In this document: positions 9,961-21,490 of the stretch, piece after piece | Numbering within the stretch: position 1 is the stretch's first letter | Layout of the letters: each line of letters begins with the position of its first letter | NCBI GenBank assembly: GCA_030674185.1 | Contig: CM060314.1 | Span: 26,610,891-26,674,890, forward strand | Direction: 5' to 3' | Source: Monoplex corrugatus | Lineage: Eukaryota; Mollusca; Gastropoda; Littorinimorpha; Ranellidae | DNA: 64,000 bases | Translations under genes and position numbers: made by a program | The notes under the pieces: model-generated | The model's input: only the letters and a program-made list of their open reading frames with translations | What the model was told of the DNA's origin: nothing | The model's database searches: none

Positions 9961-10597
9961 CTGAGTTGTAGACTTCACTGCCAAGGGTTGCGCTGGCAAA
10001 ATTCAAATGCTGTTTGTTCAAATGTTTTTCATTTTGATTCAGGAAGTTCATATGATTGAATTACTTTCATTGGGAAAGGTTGAATAAAGCCAATTTAAAT
10101 TTTTTTCTCTTCTTTTCTTGATTGCAAATGCTCGTATGTCAACAAAATGGACAATGCCTGCAGTGCAAAACCTTGTATCTGCACATTTTCATTCACCACT
10201 AATATGTATCACACTTTTCCATCAGCATCAGGTCATTATAACTTTTCTTTTTATATTTGCAAGCTATTGATGTAAAAAGTTCATACCAATGCTGAATTTT
10301 TGAAAATGTTTTTTCAATTTTTCTCGAAACTAAAATTTTGCAGATACGAGGTTTTGCATTTACAGCGACGATATGTATATTATCTGATCTGATCCATTAG
10401 ATAATGATTGTCACAGCTGTGTGATAAAAACCCAAATTACAGAGTGCAGCCTCGATGGAACGGATCAATAATTGTGTGTCCTATTCTGAAAATGGATATG
10501 TTGGAGAAACGTACAAAAATAAATGGACTGCATAATGAATGACAAAGCACAGAAAAGAACAGTGTTTAATTCAAACACTAGGCCAGGTGTGGATTGT

Positions 10598-11033
10598 GAT
10601 TCAGACCACACACTTCTGCGCAAAACTTGTGATTCACACCACATACTTCTGCACAAAACTTGTGATGCACGCCACATACTTCTGCACAAAACTTGTGATT
10701 TGGACCACATACTTCTGTGCAAACCTTGTGATTTGGACCACATACTTCTGTGCAAAACTTGTGATTTGGACCACATACTTCCGTGCAAAACATGTGATTC
10801 ACACTACATAGGCCTACTTCTGCACAAACGTTGTGATTCACACCACATACTTCTGTGCAAAACTTGTGATTCACACCACATACTTCTACGCAAACCTTGT
10901 GATTTACACAATATGCTTCTTCTCAAAACTTGTCATTCACACCACATACTTCTTCGCAAAACTTGTCATTCACACCCCATACTTCTGCACAAAACTTTTA
11001 ATTCACACCCCATACTTCTGCACAAAACTAAGA
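10598..11033. repeat. 33-bp minisatellite, about 13 units
   Basis: Units follow GATTCACACCACATACTTCT plus GCACAAAACTTGT. There are about 13 copies; one unit near 10810 has a 6-nt insertion (GGCCTA), so every unit is a multiple of three. As a result both strands stay open across the array. The plus strand repeats CDSHHILLHKT and the minus strand repeats GVNHKFCTEVC. I see no start context, flanking domain or splice sites, so coding is possible but unproven. Confidence 0.9.
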
Positions 11034-11099
11034 TTAAAAGCATGCAGGCAAAACAAGGCAAAATAACAAACCAATTTTGACATAGTCAAATTCTAAAGA

Positions 11100-12440
11100 T
11101 AAAGAAACCACCATTGTTTTCCAATTTGAGACCAAAAATCTGTTTGGTTTGGGGTTTTTTTTTTGCCCTACTAGAAGAATGGTCAGTTAATGAAAAATAT
11201 CTAAACAACCTATGGGAAGACATGAAACGAATTTGGACAGAAACAGCTGATTCAAAATTAAGCCGAAAAACAAGAAAGGATAAGCGCAAATACAACATGA
11301 ACATAATTCTGGCAATCCTACCAACATTTAAAAAAGAACCACAAACACAACAATCCAGACATCATGACCACAGATCATCATCATCAAGTGCCCTGCCACA
11401 TGGCGTTGGCGATCATGGCCCTCCATATGCATTTATTCCTTGTTGCCGTTAGCACATCTTCCACTTTCTCTGTCCTCAGCCACCCTGCAAATCCGTCCAA
11501 TATTTTCTCCCTGGGTCTACCTAGTGCTGTATTTCCGTGCAGCTTTCCTGTTCTGACCAGATGCTCTAACTCCCCATTTCTAATAAAATGGCCTCTAAAT
11601 GTTGCCTGTCTTTTCACAATCTTCCTTATCAATGATCTTCTTGTGTCTGCCTCCATCAAGGCTGTCTCGTTCGTTTTCTTTGCTGTCCATGCAACTCTCA
11701 ACATTCTTCTTAGAAACCACATCTCAGCTGCCTCAATCTTGTTCTGGCTTTGCTTGTTGACTGTCCACACTTCACAACCGTATAATATAGGTTCTATATA
11801 ACATTCAAGAACTCTCTTCTTGATGTTAATTGATAGGCATTTGTTGGTAAGAATGCTTTTCATCTTCTTGAATGCTGTTTTGGCTTGGCCGATTCTGCTG
11901 GCTATTTCTGATGTGCATCTGCCATCTGGAGAGATGATCATTGCCAGGTATTTAAACTTACGAACACAGATGGATACATTATAAAAGAAAGGGCGTGCTC
12001 TGCTGCAACGTTTGATACAACAGTCACCAGATAAAAAGAACTTGAAAAAAAGGAAATTCATTGCTGAGCTGAACAAAATATTGACACAAGCTTGCCTAGA
12101 TAATGAAATAACTGAACAATAAACGCACGAACACGATACAGAAAAGATACAGCTCCTGATCCAGACAGGATTCGATACTGGGATATCAAAACACTGTCTG
12201 AAAATGACAAGACTGTACTGTACAATCGTACGCTTTCCATCAAGACAGCTTTGAAAAGGGTCATGTTCATGGGAACTGAACACACAGTTTCTTCAAAACT
12301 TTACCCAAACCTGGAAAAGATCCTTGCAAACTAAATGGATATTTTATTCTGACTATGGAAACTAATGGAACGCATTGTAGCCAAGATCCTAGGCAGAGAC
12401 TTGGAACACAACAGCAGCAACAACAACGACATCAACATCA
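11100..12440 (+). pseudogene. Degenerate LINE reverse-transcriptase fragment, split by an RTE insertion
   Basis: Plus-strand pieces with LINE flavour lie on both sides of a minus-strand RTE 3' end. On the left is EEWSVNEKYLNNLWEDMKRI. On the right, from about 12000, are LLQRLIQQSPDKK, then APDPDRIRYWDIKTLSENDK and LMERIVAKILGRDLEH, which match the linker and first RT blocks of LINE ORF2. Several frameshifts and stops are present. The clade cannot be set from so little. Confidence 0.55.
11374..11963 (-). pseudogene. RTE-type LINE, 3' end
   Basis: A minus-strand frame with VRKFKYLAMIISPDGRC, ASRIGQAKTAFKKMKSIL, YGCEVWTVNKQSQNKIEAAE and the rest of the C-terminus, ending in a short (TGA)n tail at 11374-11386. 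It reaches further 5' than the copy at 2290. It sits inside the older plus-strand LINE fragment, so it is a later insertion. The reading frame is open over about 200 codons, which suggests a fairly recent copy. Confidence 0.85.
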
Positions 12441-12639
12441 GCAATTTCTTATTGTTTTTGATAAATTTTCGAATGAAAAATGCATAATGATGTGGCATTT
12501 AAAGAAATCTAATGCCAAGTGCTGGCTTAGATCTGCGTGGCACTAGCCTAGCAGTTCACTGTCTGGTCTTTCATCAAGGCCATATAGGTCTACCCTGGTA
12601 AGGGAAGCTGGTGGGGAGCAAGGTGGACTGTGTTTGTGC

Positions 12640-12760
12640 AGGTGGCAGAAACTGATAGTGATGATGATGATTTATTCATTTATTTATCTATTTATTTATT
12701 CATTTGTTTATTTATTTATCTGTTTATTTATTCATTTATCTATTTTTAAATGTGTGTTTC
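12640..12760. repeat. (TTTA/TTCA)n simple repeat
   Basis: Imperfect tandem TTTATTCATTTATTTATC sequence preceded by a short (GAT)n run. No gene is visible from 12440 to 13140. Confidence 0.85.
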
Positions 12761-13149
12761 TTTGTTTTGTTTCACTTTTATGGTCGTGACTTTTTCATAT
12801 TAATGTTGTAATTATTGAAGATGGAAAATGGACTGGAAGAATTGGGGTGATGGAGATGACGAATCGTGTTGGTGGGCGGATGGAGGTTATGTATGGTATT
12901 GTTTTCAGAATGATCTCTGTGATGCAATTGCACAGGATGCTGGTGAGGTTAGTTTGTACTGGGAGGGGGGGGGGGAGGTAATTGCATTTTCGCCCCTTTT
13001 CACTTTTTTTTTTTATCTCTTTACTTATTTATTTTAACAGTACTGCTGAAAGTACATACAGATGAAAACATACATTTCATTATGATACTGTATAGCCAAG
13101 ATTGTTCCGGTGACGGATTGCTACAAAGATAAGACATAAAAAATCCATA

Positions 13150-13310
13150 CGCTATGCAGAACCTCAAGACCTTGCCAGCGCATAGGGCTTATGTACAGGC
13201 ATAGGGTTTAAGCCATGATCATTTTGTATCTTCTCCATGATCAGCGAAAACGTTCAGTTTCAGTGTCTCTGTTCGTATCTCTGACACTTCTTCGTGGTGT
13301 CAGTCAAAGC
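13150..13310 (-). repeat. Degenerate copy of the CAGTTTCAG repeat family
   Basis: Weak match in reverse to the arms at 22514-22846: CTCAAGACCTTGCCAGC, CAGGCATAGGGTTTAAGCCA and GATCATT. Much diverged. Confidence 0.4.
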
Positions 13311-14576
13311 CACGAATTCTCACAACACTCCAGGCGCCATGGTACTGTACACTTTGGAAATGGGGCCCTCTGACGGGCCCAGGAAGTGAGTCTGGCCAGT
13401 GTGGCCATCCACAGTTGGACCAGGCTGGCGTCATCACTGACCGTCCCCCCTACGTGAGTGAGGGGTTTTGACACGTCACAGTACTGAGACAGCAGTGTGT
13501 TCTGCCTCATAGTCAAACTTTTCCTGATGTCTATGTAACGCAGATAATGGTCCTGAACTATGGAGGGCAGAACACCATACACAAAGCTGTCATCTACAGA
13601 GATGTAAGGAGTGGGAAAGACGCTTTGTACAACTCTGGAACGACGTCTGTCGTCATGACGACCAGGTATCCTGAGCAGAACGCCGGCCAGTGAGTTCTTT
13701 GAGGAAAGAGGTCTTTGGGCACGAACCATTTGCTTCTGCGATCCCGAACTATGACGGACTTTTGTTGGCGTTGGCGTGGCACATGACGGTGGCTTTCTGA
13801 TCCACCAGGGTTGGTAAGTAGTGTTCCATCAGACTGAAGACGTTGACAAAGAGGTCGTCATCGGCTTTGAGCACGAAACGAGCCTGGGAGCAATGATCGT
13901 TGATCCAGGCAAGGGACGTCACGGCCTTGCGAGTCAGGTTCCGGAAGGTGTCCACAAAGTCGCCCTGCACGATGTCTCCATAGGTCACGTGCTCTGTGTT
14001 GACCTTGACCTGATTCTCTGTGTCTGTGTTGTCCCTTCCTAATAGGAACACCCTCTTCACATTGATCCCTTCCATGATGTCCACCGCCGCCCATGTTTCG
14101 CGAAGAATTCGCCGTCTTTGGAAATTGTTCACAGCGCTATGAATCACGATCAGCAGGTGGACGGAGGCATTCCGACACACGTCTGCATTTTCTATGACGT
14201 AGCCTGTTACAAACGGATGTTTCTTCTTAGCATGGATAAAAGGCTTAACGGGTTTGGGCGTCTTCTTTACCCACGCTGGATCGCTCACTGTAATGCGATT
14301 ATCTGCACTGGGCCTGTCATCTTCAGTTTTGCTACCGTTATCTAATCCGTCTGTCACTTTCCTAATCTCTGCCGCTATGTCCACATCTTGTCTTCTTTGA
14401 AGCGCTCTCTTGCTGAACAGGTCCTGGTGATTGCAGTCGTGATGGGATTTTTGAAGCAGAGATGTAACCATGAACCAAAACAACAGTCCATATCCCGCCA
14501 CCAAAAGTACTAAATAGTATCTCAAGGAATTCGATCTTTGAAGTGCCAGGAGGATCCTGATGTAGTTGCCTTTCAT
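13304..14576 (-). pseudogene. Beta-1,3-galactosyltransferase (GT31), copy 2, two frameshifts
   Basis: Paralogue of the gene at 2769-4002. From ATG 14574-14576 the frame is open for 275 codons through the anchor, stem, RRRILRETWAAVD and the DDD metal site (13854-13862). It is then broken by a 1-nt deletion near 13762. A second 1-nt deletion near 13612 moves the last part, with PYISVDDSFVYGVL, into a third frame. Copy 2 also has an in-frame 18-nt insertion near 13645-13662 (six extra residues before VPELYK). Here the acidic motif reads VDDSFVYG rather than VEDSFVYG. The C-terminus differs from copy 1 because the duplicated block ends within the last codons. The breaks lie where copy 1 is intact, and the reverse also holds. 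Confidence 0.85.
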
Positions 14577-16241
14577 GTCTATTGGCCGAATTCTTCGACA
14601 CCGTACAGAGACTGGTCCAGAACAGACGGGAGCGGCGGGTCTTCGTTGCTACTCTATAAGTCAATAACATTTACGTCGGTAATTATGTAGTAAATCTACA
14701 ACAGACACAGTTTCACTTTTTTTTAAAGTTAAAATGTTTTCTTCATGGTCAGTTTGTTCTTCAATCAAAATAGCTTGAAGTTCGATGCTTCACAGTTCAG
14801 ACTTTTCATCCAGCTGAACCAGTTTTTGCAGTCTAGTGTTGCACATGACTCCCTTTTTTCTTCAGTCGAAACATTCTCCAGTAGTGTGCTTCAGTGCAAG
14901 TCCTTATCTCCTTTCAGAGCTAGTGTTTAAACTTGCTGGAATTGAACTTGAGACATCAGATTATGCGTCCACGGCCAGAATATTGTGTTTCTTCGATCTC
15001 CCCCTGCTTACAGTATCAGAAATATTGTTTGCTTGGACGTTGGCGGTCGTTCTGATTTTAAACTTGCCAGATTTAAGAAAGAGGCTTCTGGAGGTCGTGA
15101 AATGTCAACCAATTGCCGCGAAATCAAGATTAAGACAGCTCTTACAACTATTAGGCGATGCCAACACTTTGTACAAAATTAGAGGTCATTGCTTATCGAT
15201 TTACCAAAGGCGCCGTACATACGGGGTACATGCCCAGGCCAGATATCGTTCAAAGATTAATCAGCCGTCGAGACACGCGTTTCACAAGATAGTAGTGTAC
15301 ATTGGGTACCAGCCAAGCCTACACACACTCCAGTCAACTTTCACGCGTAGGTTAGTTTCTGAGCTTTGATTAGCTTCACTCATGGGCTGTAATCAAAGAC
15401 GTGGATTTAAAAACATGCACGATAAAAACCACTGCGTTTCACGACTAGATGTAGAAAGGAAGTGACATTGCTCTGTACATAAATTCACTGGTGTCTCAGG
15501 ACGTCAACTCAATGGTTCCATGGCATCACAGCTAATCTGGTGAACAGAAAAGAAACAACAGACTCAGAAACCAGTGGAGGAATTTCTTTATTTCAAATAA
15601 CAATCCAAAACAAGTGTGACTGCCCGCGTTCAAGCAAACAGGAACCAGAAAAAAAAAACACGAAAAAAGAATAAGAACGCGTATTTAACACAATCAGACA
15701 AATCAGACAAATGGCCTCTGTCAAGCGTAAGATCACACACAAAAACAAACAAACAAAAAAACCACCAAATACAAAGAGCAGCAGGGAAGTTTCAGTGGAC
15801 GAAGCAGCAGAGAAGTTTCAGTCTTTTTCTCCTAATATTTTGTATTTGGTGTTTATTTGTTTGTGATCTTACGCTTGACAAAGGCCAGTTGGCCGAAAAT
15901 TTGCGCCTGTCTTGTCTGGTTGTATTAAATACGCGTTCTTATTCTTCTTTTTTCGTGTTTTTTTCTGGTTCCAATAGCAATGTTCAACATTCAGATATTT
16001 GGATTAGTGATACAATGCCGAACCCTCTTCTTTTAAGAGCCCAGTTTAAAGTTTGGATGTTTTCCGGAAGGATACATTCACTCACTCGGACAATTCTATA
16101 TGTGCTCCACACAAATCTGCCAACTCCTTGAGCCTGCACAGAACCCCATGCGTTGATAAGGTCTTGACAAGGGGAGACGATGGCTGGTAAGCTGGACAAG
16201 ACCCACGTTACGCTAAGCTGATATTACCACAGTGTTTAAGG
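13392..16241. repeat. Segmental duplication, copy 2 (partner 2838-5670)
   Basis: Same order and orientation as copy 1: galactosyltransferase, 5' flank, inverted repeat with the hammerhead-like motif (15874-15899). It ends at CACAGTGTTTAA. Beyond 16241 the two copies diverge at once. Confidence 0.95.
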
Positions 16242-16388
16242 CATTAAGATCGATAGTGGACTGATCAGTTTTAATTTTGTCCAGGCACGGACTTAACTCA
16301 AAACACTGGATTCTGAGTCTACAGCTAGGGCAGTTTTCACAGCGCCGGACTCCATAGTATTTTTTTTTTTTTTGGTTAACTTTTTTAA

Positions 16389-16461
16389 ATGATGATGATG
16401 ATGATGATGATGATGATTGTTGTTGTTGTTGTTGTTACTACTATTGTTGTTGTTGTTGTTA
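16389..16461. repeat. (GAT)n and (GTT)n microsatellites
   Basis: Nine GAT units followed by two (GTT/TTG)n runs. The region 16242-16735 otherwise holds nothing I can identify. Confidence 0.95.
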
Positions 16462-16735
16462 TGATCATCAATGTTTTTATAATGTCCTCCTTTCCTTACT
16501 CATGGCGTAGCTCAAACAACATCAAAGTGACGTAGAGGAAAAAGAATGAAAAAATGCAAACAATAGAAATAGTATGGTTTAGTTTCATGGTGAATAGAGT
16601 CAGACTCATGATTATGAATCGATATTCAATGAACTTTAAGATTCAACATTCAATTTTTTTTATTTGTCCTCTCTAAAACAGAAAGGAAACTGGGTCTGTC
16701 GCTATGTCAATGTCATGTTAGGCGCGCGCACGCAT

Positions 16736-16803
<68 letters not shown>

Positions 16804-16846
16804 CACACACACACACAAACAAACAAACAAACACACACACACACAT
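16736..16846. repeat. (CA)n microsatellite
   Basis: CA tract with an AAAC(AAAC)n interruption near 16816-16832. Confidence 0.97.
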
Positions 16847-17180
16847 TCGGATAAAACAATACATTCCTTTACTTTCTAGGAACATTGTTTCCGATATATT
16901 TAAATCAGCGTCCTTACTTTACGATTTTTTTTATCAGCCTGTCAAAAGGCCAATAGCGAAATGTTTATAATGTGTTCTAGTTGATATTCATTGTTACATT
17001 CAGCAAGTTTACTGTTTACATTGTCGGTTAGGGTAACTTAAATCAGTTGTGAAATTTTCCATCCCCTCTTCCAATTGCCTTAACCTTCGCCACTTCCCCC
17101 TTGCCCCCCCCCCCCCAATTTTATTTTTTTGGTCTAAAGTCACTTATGTGAATAGACATTAAACCAATGACCACCACTAC

Positions 17181-17229
17181 ACACACACACGTACACACAC
17201 ACACGTATACACACACACACACACACACA

Positions 17230-17287
<58 letters not shown>

Positions 17288-17305
17288 CACATACACATAC
17301 ACATA
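17181..17305. repeat. (CA)n microsatellite
   Basis: CA tract with a few ATAC and TCAC breaks. 16850-17180 and 17310-17690 are AT-rich and without recognisable genes. Confidence 0.97.
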
Positions 17306-17689
17306 GACGCACGCACATGCGTGTGGAGACAACAAAAAATATTCCACATCAACGTAATAAAACCATGAAAAGGTCTTGCTGCTTTAAATCAACATTTTTA
17401 AGTGTCAGAAAAAAAAACTTTAATCACAGTCCACCTCTTGCAAAATTGTCAAAACTTTTACTCAACAACTAAAAGATACACGAATAAATGAATCCATACA
17501 TACACGTACGTATTTTATATACATGTATAGAGGAATAGGTAACTAAATGAATGACAGTTTTTTTCCATTCGCTCGTTCTGGCGAGCAAAAGCTTTACCTA
17601 CAACGGTTTCTATAATGCTGCAAGTCATCTTTGTTGCAAACAGTTAAAACGTAAAAATAATGACATCAAGATCAGTTTGGATTATACAT

Positions 17690-17722
17690 GTATGTATGTC
17701 TGTGTGTGTGTGTATGTGTGTG

Positions 17723-17754
<32 letters not shown>

Positions 17755-17870
17755 TGCGTTCGTGCGTGCGTGCGTGTGTGTGTGTGTGTATACACTCTCC
17801 CCAGTTTCTTACAACTACTTATGTGCGTGTATGTATGTGTGTGTGTGTATACATATCTATATGTACACAC
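17690..17870. repeat. (GT)n/(CGTG)n microsatellite cluster
   Basis: GT and GCGT tracts ending in GTATACATATCTATATGTACAC. It abuts the truncated 5' end of the Penelope-like element. Confidence 0.95.
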
Positions 17871-17879
17871 ATGCAGTGA

Positions 17880-18839
17880 TCCACCAAACAGATACCTTTT
17901 CTAGACATCTCAATCAGCGTGAACAGAGGATTTTTACACACAGACCTTTACAGCAAACCAACAGACGCACATTCTTATCTTCACAGCAGTTCTTGCCACC
18001 CTCGACACATAATCAACAACATCCCATACAGTCTATTTCTCCGACTTCGACGACTCTGCTCGGAAGAAACCACATTTCAAAGACGGTGCTATGAACTCAG
18101 AGCCCAACTGTCTGCCCGTGGCCACCATCTCAACTCCATTACATCAGCACTGGAAAAGATCCGAACTCTCCCCCGCCTGCAAACCCTACAATACAAACCC
18201 AAAAAATAGAACCACCAGAATACCTTTCATAATAACACACAACCCGTTCAATCCTCCCTTCCACAACTGGTTCAAGGAACTCCACCTGTCTATCCTCCAC
18301 ACCAGTCAACGAATGAAAAAATGTCATGCCACAGCCTCCAATACTGGGACAGCGAAACTGTCACTCTCTTAAAAATCTTCTCATGCCATCCACCCTTCCG
18401 CCCACCACTGACCCTGATCCTGGTTGCTTTAAATGCGACAAAGGCTGCATCATCTGCCGTCACCACCTGGTGGAAACCAGGTCTTTCAAGAGTGCGACTA
18501 CTGGCGAGACTTTCACCATACGTAACAGACTCACATGCGAAAGTGAAAACATTGTCTACCTTCTGTACTGTAATTCTTGCACCCAATCCCAATACATTGG
18601 AGAAACAAAAAATTCACTCAAAGTACGATTTTATCAACACAGCTCGAACATCAAGAAAAATACAGGCACACTTGTCACAACACATTTCAATAAAAAAAAC
18701 CCACACACTTGACAATCTAAAATGCGTCGCAATTGAAAAGATACACATACAAGACTACTCCAGAAGACTGCATAGGGAATCTTTCTGGATAAACAAACTC
18801 AAAACACTTAAACCACATGGCCTCAATACATTAGAATAG
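17880..18839 (+). pseudogene. Penelope-like retroelement, C-terminal RT region and GIY-YIG endonuclease
   Basis: The first piece reads LHTDLYSKPTDAHSYLHSSS, CHPRHIINNIPYSLFLRLRR and YELRAQLSARGH, the conserved stretch after the RT thumb of Penelope-like elements. Further on are CFKCDKGCIICRHH, ENIVYLLYCNSC and QYIGETKNSLKVRFYQH, the GIY-YIG nuclease, then ESFWINKLKTLKPHGLN and a stop at 18837-18839. At least two frameshifts (about 18200-18330 and about 18700) break the frame. The 5' RT part is missing. The element codes for a polyprotein that copies RNA to DNA and nicks DNA for integration; this copy is dead. Confidence 0.85.
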
Positions 18840-19164
18840 ACTGTCAGCCGTATTCAGAAATAACCTTGAAAGCTAAAACTTAATATTGTTCTACCCAGGT
18901 CCTTTTGACTTCAACTACAAGACGCCTGTTCTCCACCACTCATGATCGTTTGAATACTACCAAATCATACCCTCTTCCTTCTATCATTACTCCTTCAGAT
19001 ACACGTGTGGAGTGCATTTTGCCTCTGGGGGGTGTGATGTACAGTGACCATTTTAAGTATCTAGGCCTTTTCCTATATGCCCTCAAATGGTATGCACGAA
19101 AGCATTAATAGATGTACTTGATTTATTTCATGTTTCCACTTGTGGATATGTGGTTGTTTGATAC

Positions 19165-19690
19165 AAATACACTACAGCCCGACATGGCTCTGCGCACCTA
19201 CCTGGGCTCTAAAGTACAATGACAATTTTAACTTCGTGTATATATGGCGTTCGATACAAATACAACTACAGCCCTGAATGGCTCTGCGCACTACCTGGGC
19301 TCTAAACAGTACAATGACAATTTTTTAACTTCCGTGTCATATGTGGGCGTTCGAATACAATTACAGCCCTGATATGGCTCTGCGCAGCTACCTGGGCTCT
19401 AAACAGTACAATAACAATTTTTTCAACTTCCCCACCCCCCAACCTTTTTTTTTTTTTTTTTTTAATAATACGTGGGTGTTCGAATACAATTACAGCCCTG
19501 ATATGGCTCTGCGCAGCTACCTGGGCTTGAAACAGAACAATGACAATTTTTTTAATTTCTGAGATTCCCCCCGCAAATTTTTTTTTTAACACGTGGGTGT
19601 TCGAATACAATTGTAGCCCTGATATGGCTTTGCGCAGCTACCTGGTCTCGAAACAGTACAATGACATTTTTTTTAAATTTCCGAGATACC
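19165..19690 (+). repeat. Tandem array of five retroelement 3'-end units
   Basis: Five copies of ACAGCCCTGATATGGCTCTG followed by CGCAGCTACCTGGGCT start at about 19174, 19268, 19363, 19491 and 19614 (period 93-128 bp). They are separated by variable T and C runs. The unit resembles the 3' end of the dispersed element at 29165-29710 and 47105-47635 (read on the minus strand), so the array appears to be an amplified retroelement 3' end. Confidence 0.75.
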
Positions 19691-19719
19691 CCCCCACCCC
19701 CTCAATTTTTTTTTTCCGA

Positions 19720-20300
19720 CTCCACGCTCTTGATCACCGCCTTCTACTGTTCCATTCCCGTGATGTGTTCAGAGTTCTACAACCCATCTTGTTCTATTTG
19801 ATGTTAGACATGGTCAAGTCGCCCCCTTGCCTCGTTTTCTCCCCTGACTGTTTTCGAGGAATTCTAATGGTGGCTGAGGCATTGTACCATCGGTGGGTCG
19901 TTGGTGCCTGGCACGTTCGTGATCACCTCCAGGTGTACACCTATTCCCCATCTCTCTGTTCTACTTCTGGTGCTGGTTATCTGTTGTTCCTCTGCAAGAA
20001 TGTTGCACTAACAATCCCCTCTCCTTCTTGGTGTCTCATTGTATCACCTGCACAACATTCCTTTGTCTTTTTGGCAGTCACATACTCCATCTTCCTAATG
20101 GTCCGGTTAGGGGCCGTGCCTTTTTGTGGTTTCACCTTCTGCGTGGCCCCTCCTCGCCCCTTTTTTCCTCCTGTCTTGTCCTCTACCCCCCCCCCCCCCC
20201 CCCCCCGCAATTTGCGTGTGCTGTTTGCACGACATTGGCTTGCAGCCTTGGTGACTGGTGGGAGTGCGTTTGTGTTTGATCCTTATTTTGGGATTTGACA
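19720..20300. other. Unassigned sequence with a long open frame
   Basis: The plus-strand frame is open to 20298 but is leucine/serine-rich, lacks any motif I know, runs back into the T-rich tandem array and holds a C run at 20187-20206. I do not call a gene. Confidence 0.5.
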
Positions 20301-20339
20301 CGTTGGGAATGTCATTCTACCGTTGTTGTTGATATGATC

Positions 20340-20930
20340 ATTTATTTTTTACTAGGTATTATTATTATTGTTGTTGTTATTATTGTTGTTGGTGGTGGTG
20401 GTGTGGTATTGATGTTATCATAGGTGTTATCATCGTCGTCATTGTTGTAGCTATGACTATCATTCATATTATTAAAAGTACATGTATTATTCTTTGTATT
20501 ACCATCATTGTTATTGGACGGGCTTGTGGGGTGACTGGGGATATAGGGGGTGGGCGATGTGCTTATGGTGACGGGGGACAGGGGATGGATTCGCTTAGGG
20601 TCTGGTCTCCAGTTCCATGTGGTGGGACACATAATGGCGATGATGGGGATGGCGGCGATGATGGTGACGATTACGATGATAGTGATGGAGATGTTGGTGA
20701 TGGTGATGGCAGCGGTGGTGGTGAGGATGATGGCGATGATGATTGCTGTCGTTGTTACTATTATTGTTGTTCTTACTGATGTTGTGGTTGTAGATGTTGT
20801 GATTGTAGCTGTTGTTGTCGTCGTCGTCTTCATCTTAGTGAGTGCTTTATTTGTCGTTGTTGTCAATATGGTGATGATAAAGGTGATTAACATTACTGTT
20901 GTTCTCTTTGCTACAATTATTAGTGTCATT
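20340..20930. repeat. Low-complexity ATT/GTT/GAT/GGT region with a decayed RTE 3' end
   Basis: Mostly trinucleotide-like repeats. Positions about 20515-20640 align, in plus orientation, with the RTE LINE 3' end: GGACGGGCTTG, then a GTGACGGGGGACAGGGGATG block, then CATGTGGTGGGACACATAATG leading into the GATG-rich tail. It is the oldest RTE copy in the window. Confidence 0.55.
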
Positions 20931-21299
20931 TATGAAGGCTCATCTATGTTACCACTTAGAATAATAATGTGCAAGTTTGTTTACTTCGTAGCTGTTCGAA
21001 TTTAAAGTAGTGTAGTTTATGTGTGTGTGTGTGCGTGTGTGTGTGTTTCGTATGTGTGCTGGTGTGCATATAAATGAGTGTTTGTGTTTGTTTAATGTTG
21101 TATATGTGTGCGTGCGAGTGCGTGCGAGTGCGTGCGGTTGTGTTCATGTGGGTGGGGCACGCTGGGGTGGAGGAATGAGATTTGGTGTTCGGCGTTGGGA
21201 TTGGGATGGGGGAGGGAGGAATGGGCAGGCGTCTCGTGTTGTTGAAAAGAAAAAAGATTGGATTATTCTGTGAACAGTCTTCATTCAAAAATGTTTGAT

Positions 21300-21400
21300 G
21301 TGTGTGTTCATTCCTGAATAAACAGTCCCCTAACGAAGGCCACTGGCCGAAGTACTGGACTCAAAACTCTAGTTTGTTGTCTTGTTTCTTTGGTTTATCT
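21300..21400 (+). repeat. Penelope-like 3'-end fragment with a hammerhead-like core
   Basis: CCTAACGAAGGCCACTGGCC followed by GAAG at 21328-21351 has the stem II and flanks of a hammerhead ribozyme (consensus CUGANGA, stem, GAAA) with changes in the core. The following ACTGGACTCAAAACTCTAGTTTGTTGTC resembles the downstream region of such elements. Confidence 0.45.
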
Positions 21401-21407
21401 ACAATAT

Positions 21408-21429
21408 CTCTCTCTCTCTCTCTCTCTCT

Positions 21430-21461
<32 letters not shown>

Positions 21462-21490
21462 ATATATATTATATATATATATATATATTT
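21408..21490. repeat. (TC)n and (TA)n microsatellites
   Basis: (TC)n then three (TA)n tracts separated by TT. Confidence 0.98.

Larger units (their letters stand above)
5748..10357 (+). mobile_element. Candidate DNA transposon encoding a PHD finger and a DDE-like transposase
   Basis: Boundaries are inferred from related inverted terminal motifs: CAAAACCTCGTATGTG at 5750-5765, and the reverse complement of GCAAAACCTCGTATCTGC at 10340-10357. Each end also has an inner, opposite copy about 150-175 bp further in (5900-5917 and 10165-10182). The 5' end adds an 11-bp inverted repeat (5792-5802/5811-5821) and the perfect palindrome CGTATCAGCTGATACG at 5851-5866. Between the ends lies one transposase-like gene with a 5' UTR intron. 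A LINE fragment at 9338-9960 is a later insertion. I see no clear target-site duplication, so the exact outer ends are uncertain. It does not match a transposon superfamily that I can name. Confidence 0.55.

Noticed and set aside
19540..20298. 252-codon plus-strand frame
   Set aside because: Its first part lies in the T-rich tandem array and the rest has no motif; composition is that of T/C-rich DNA.
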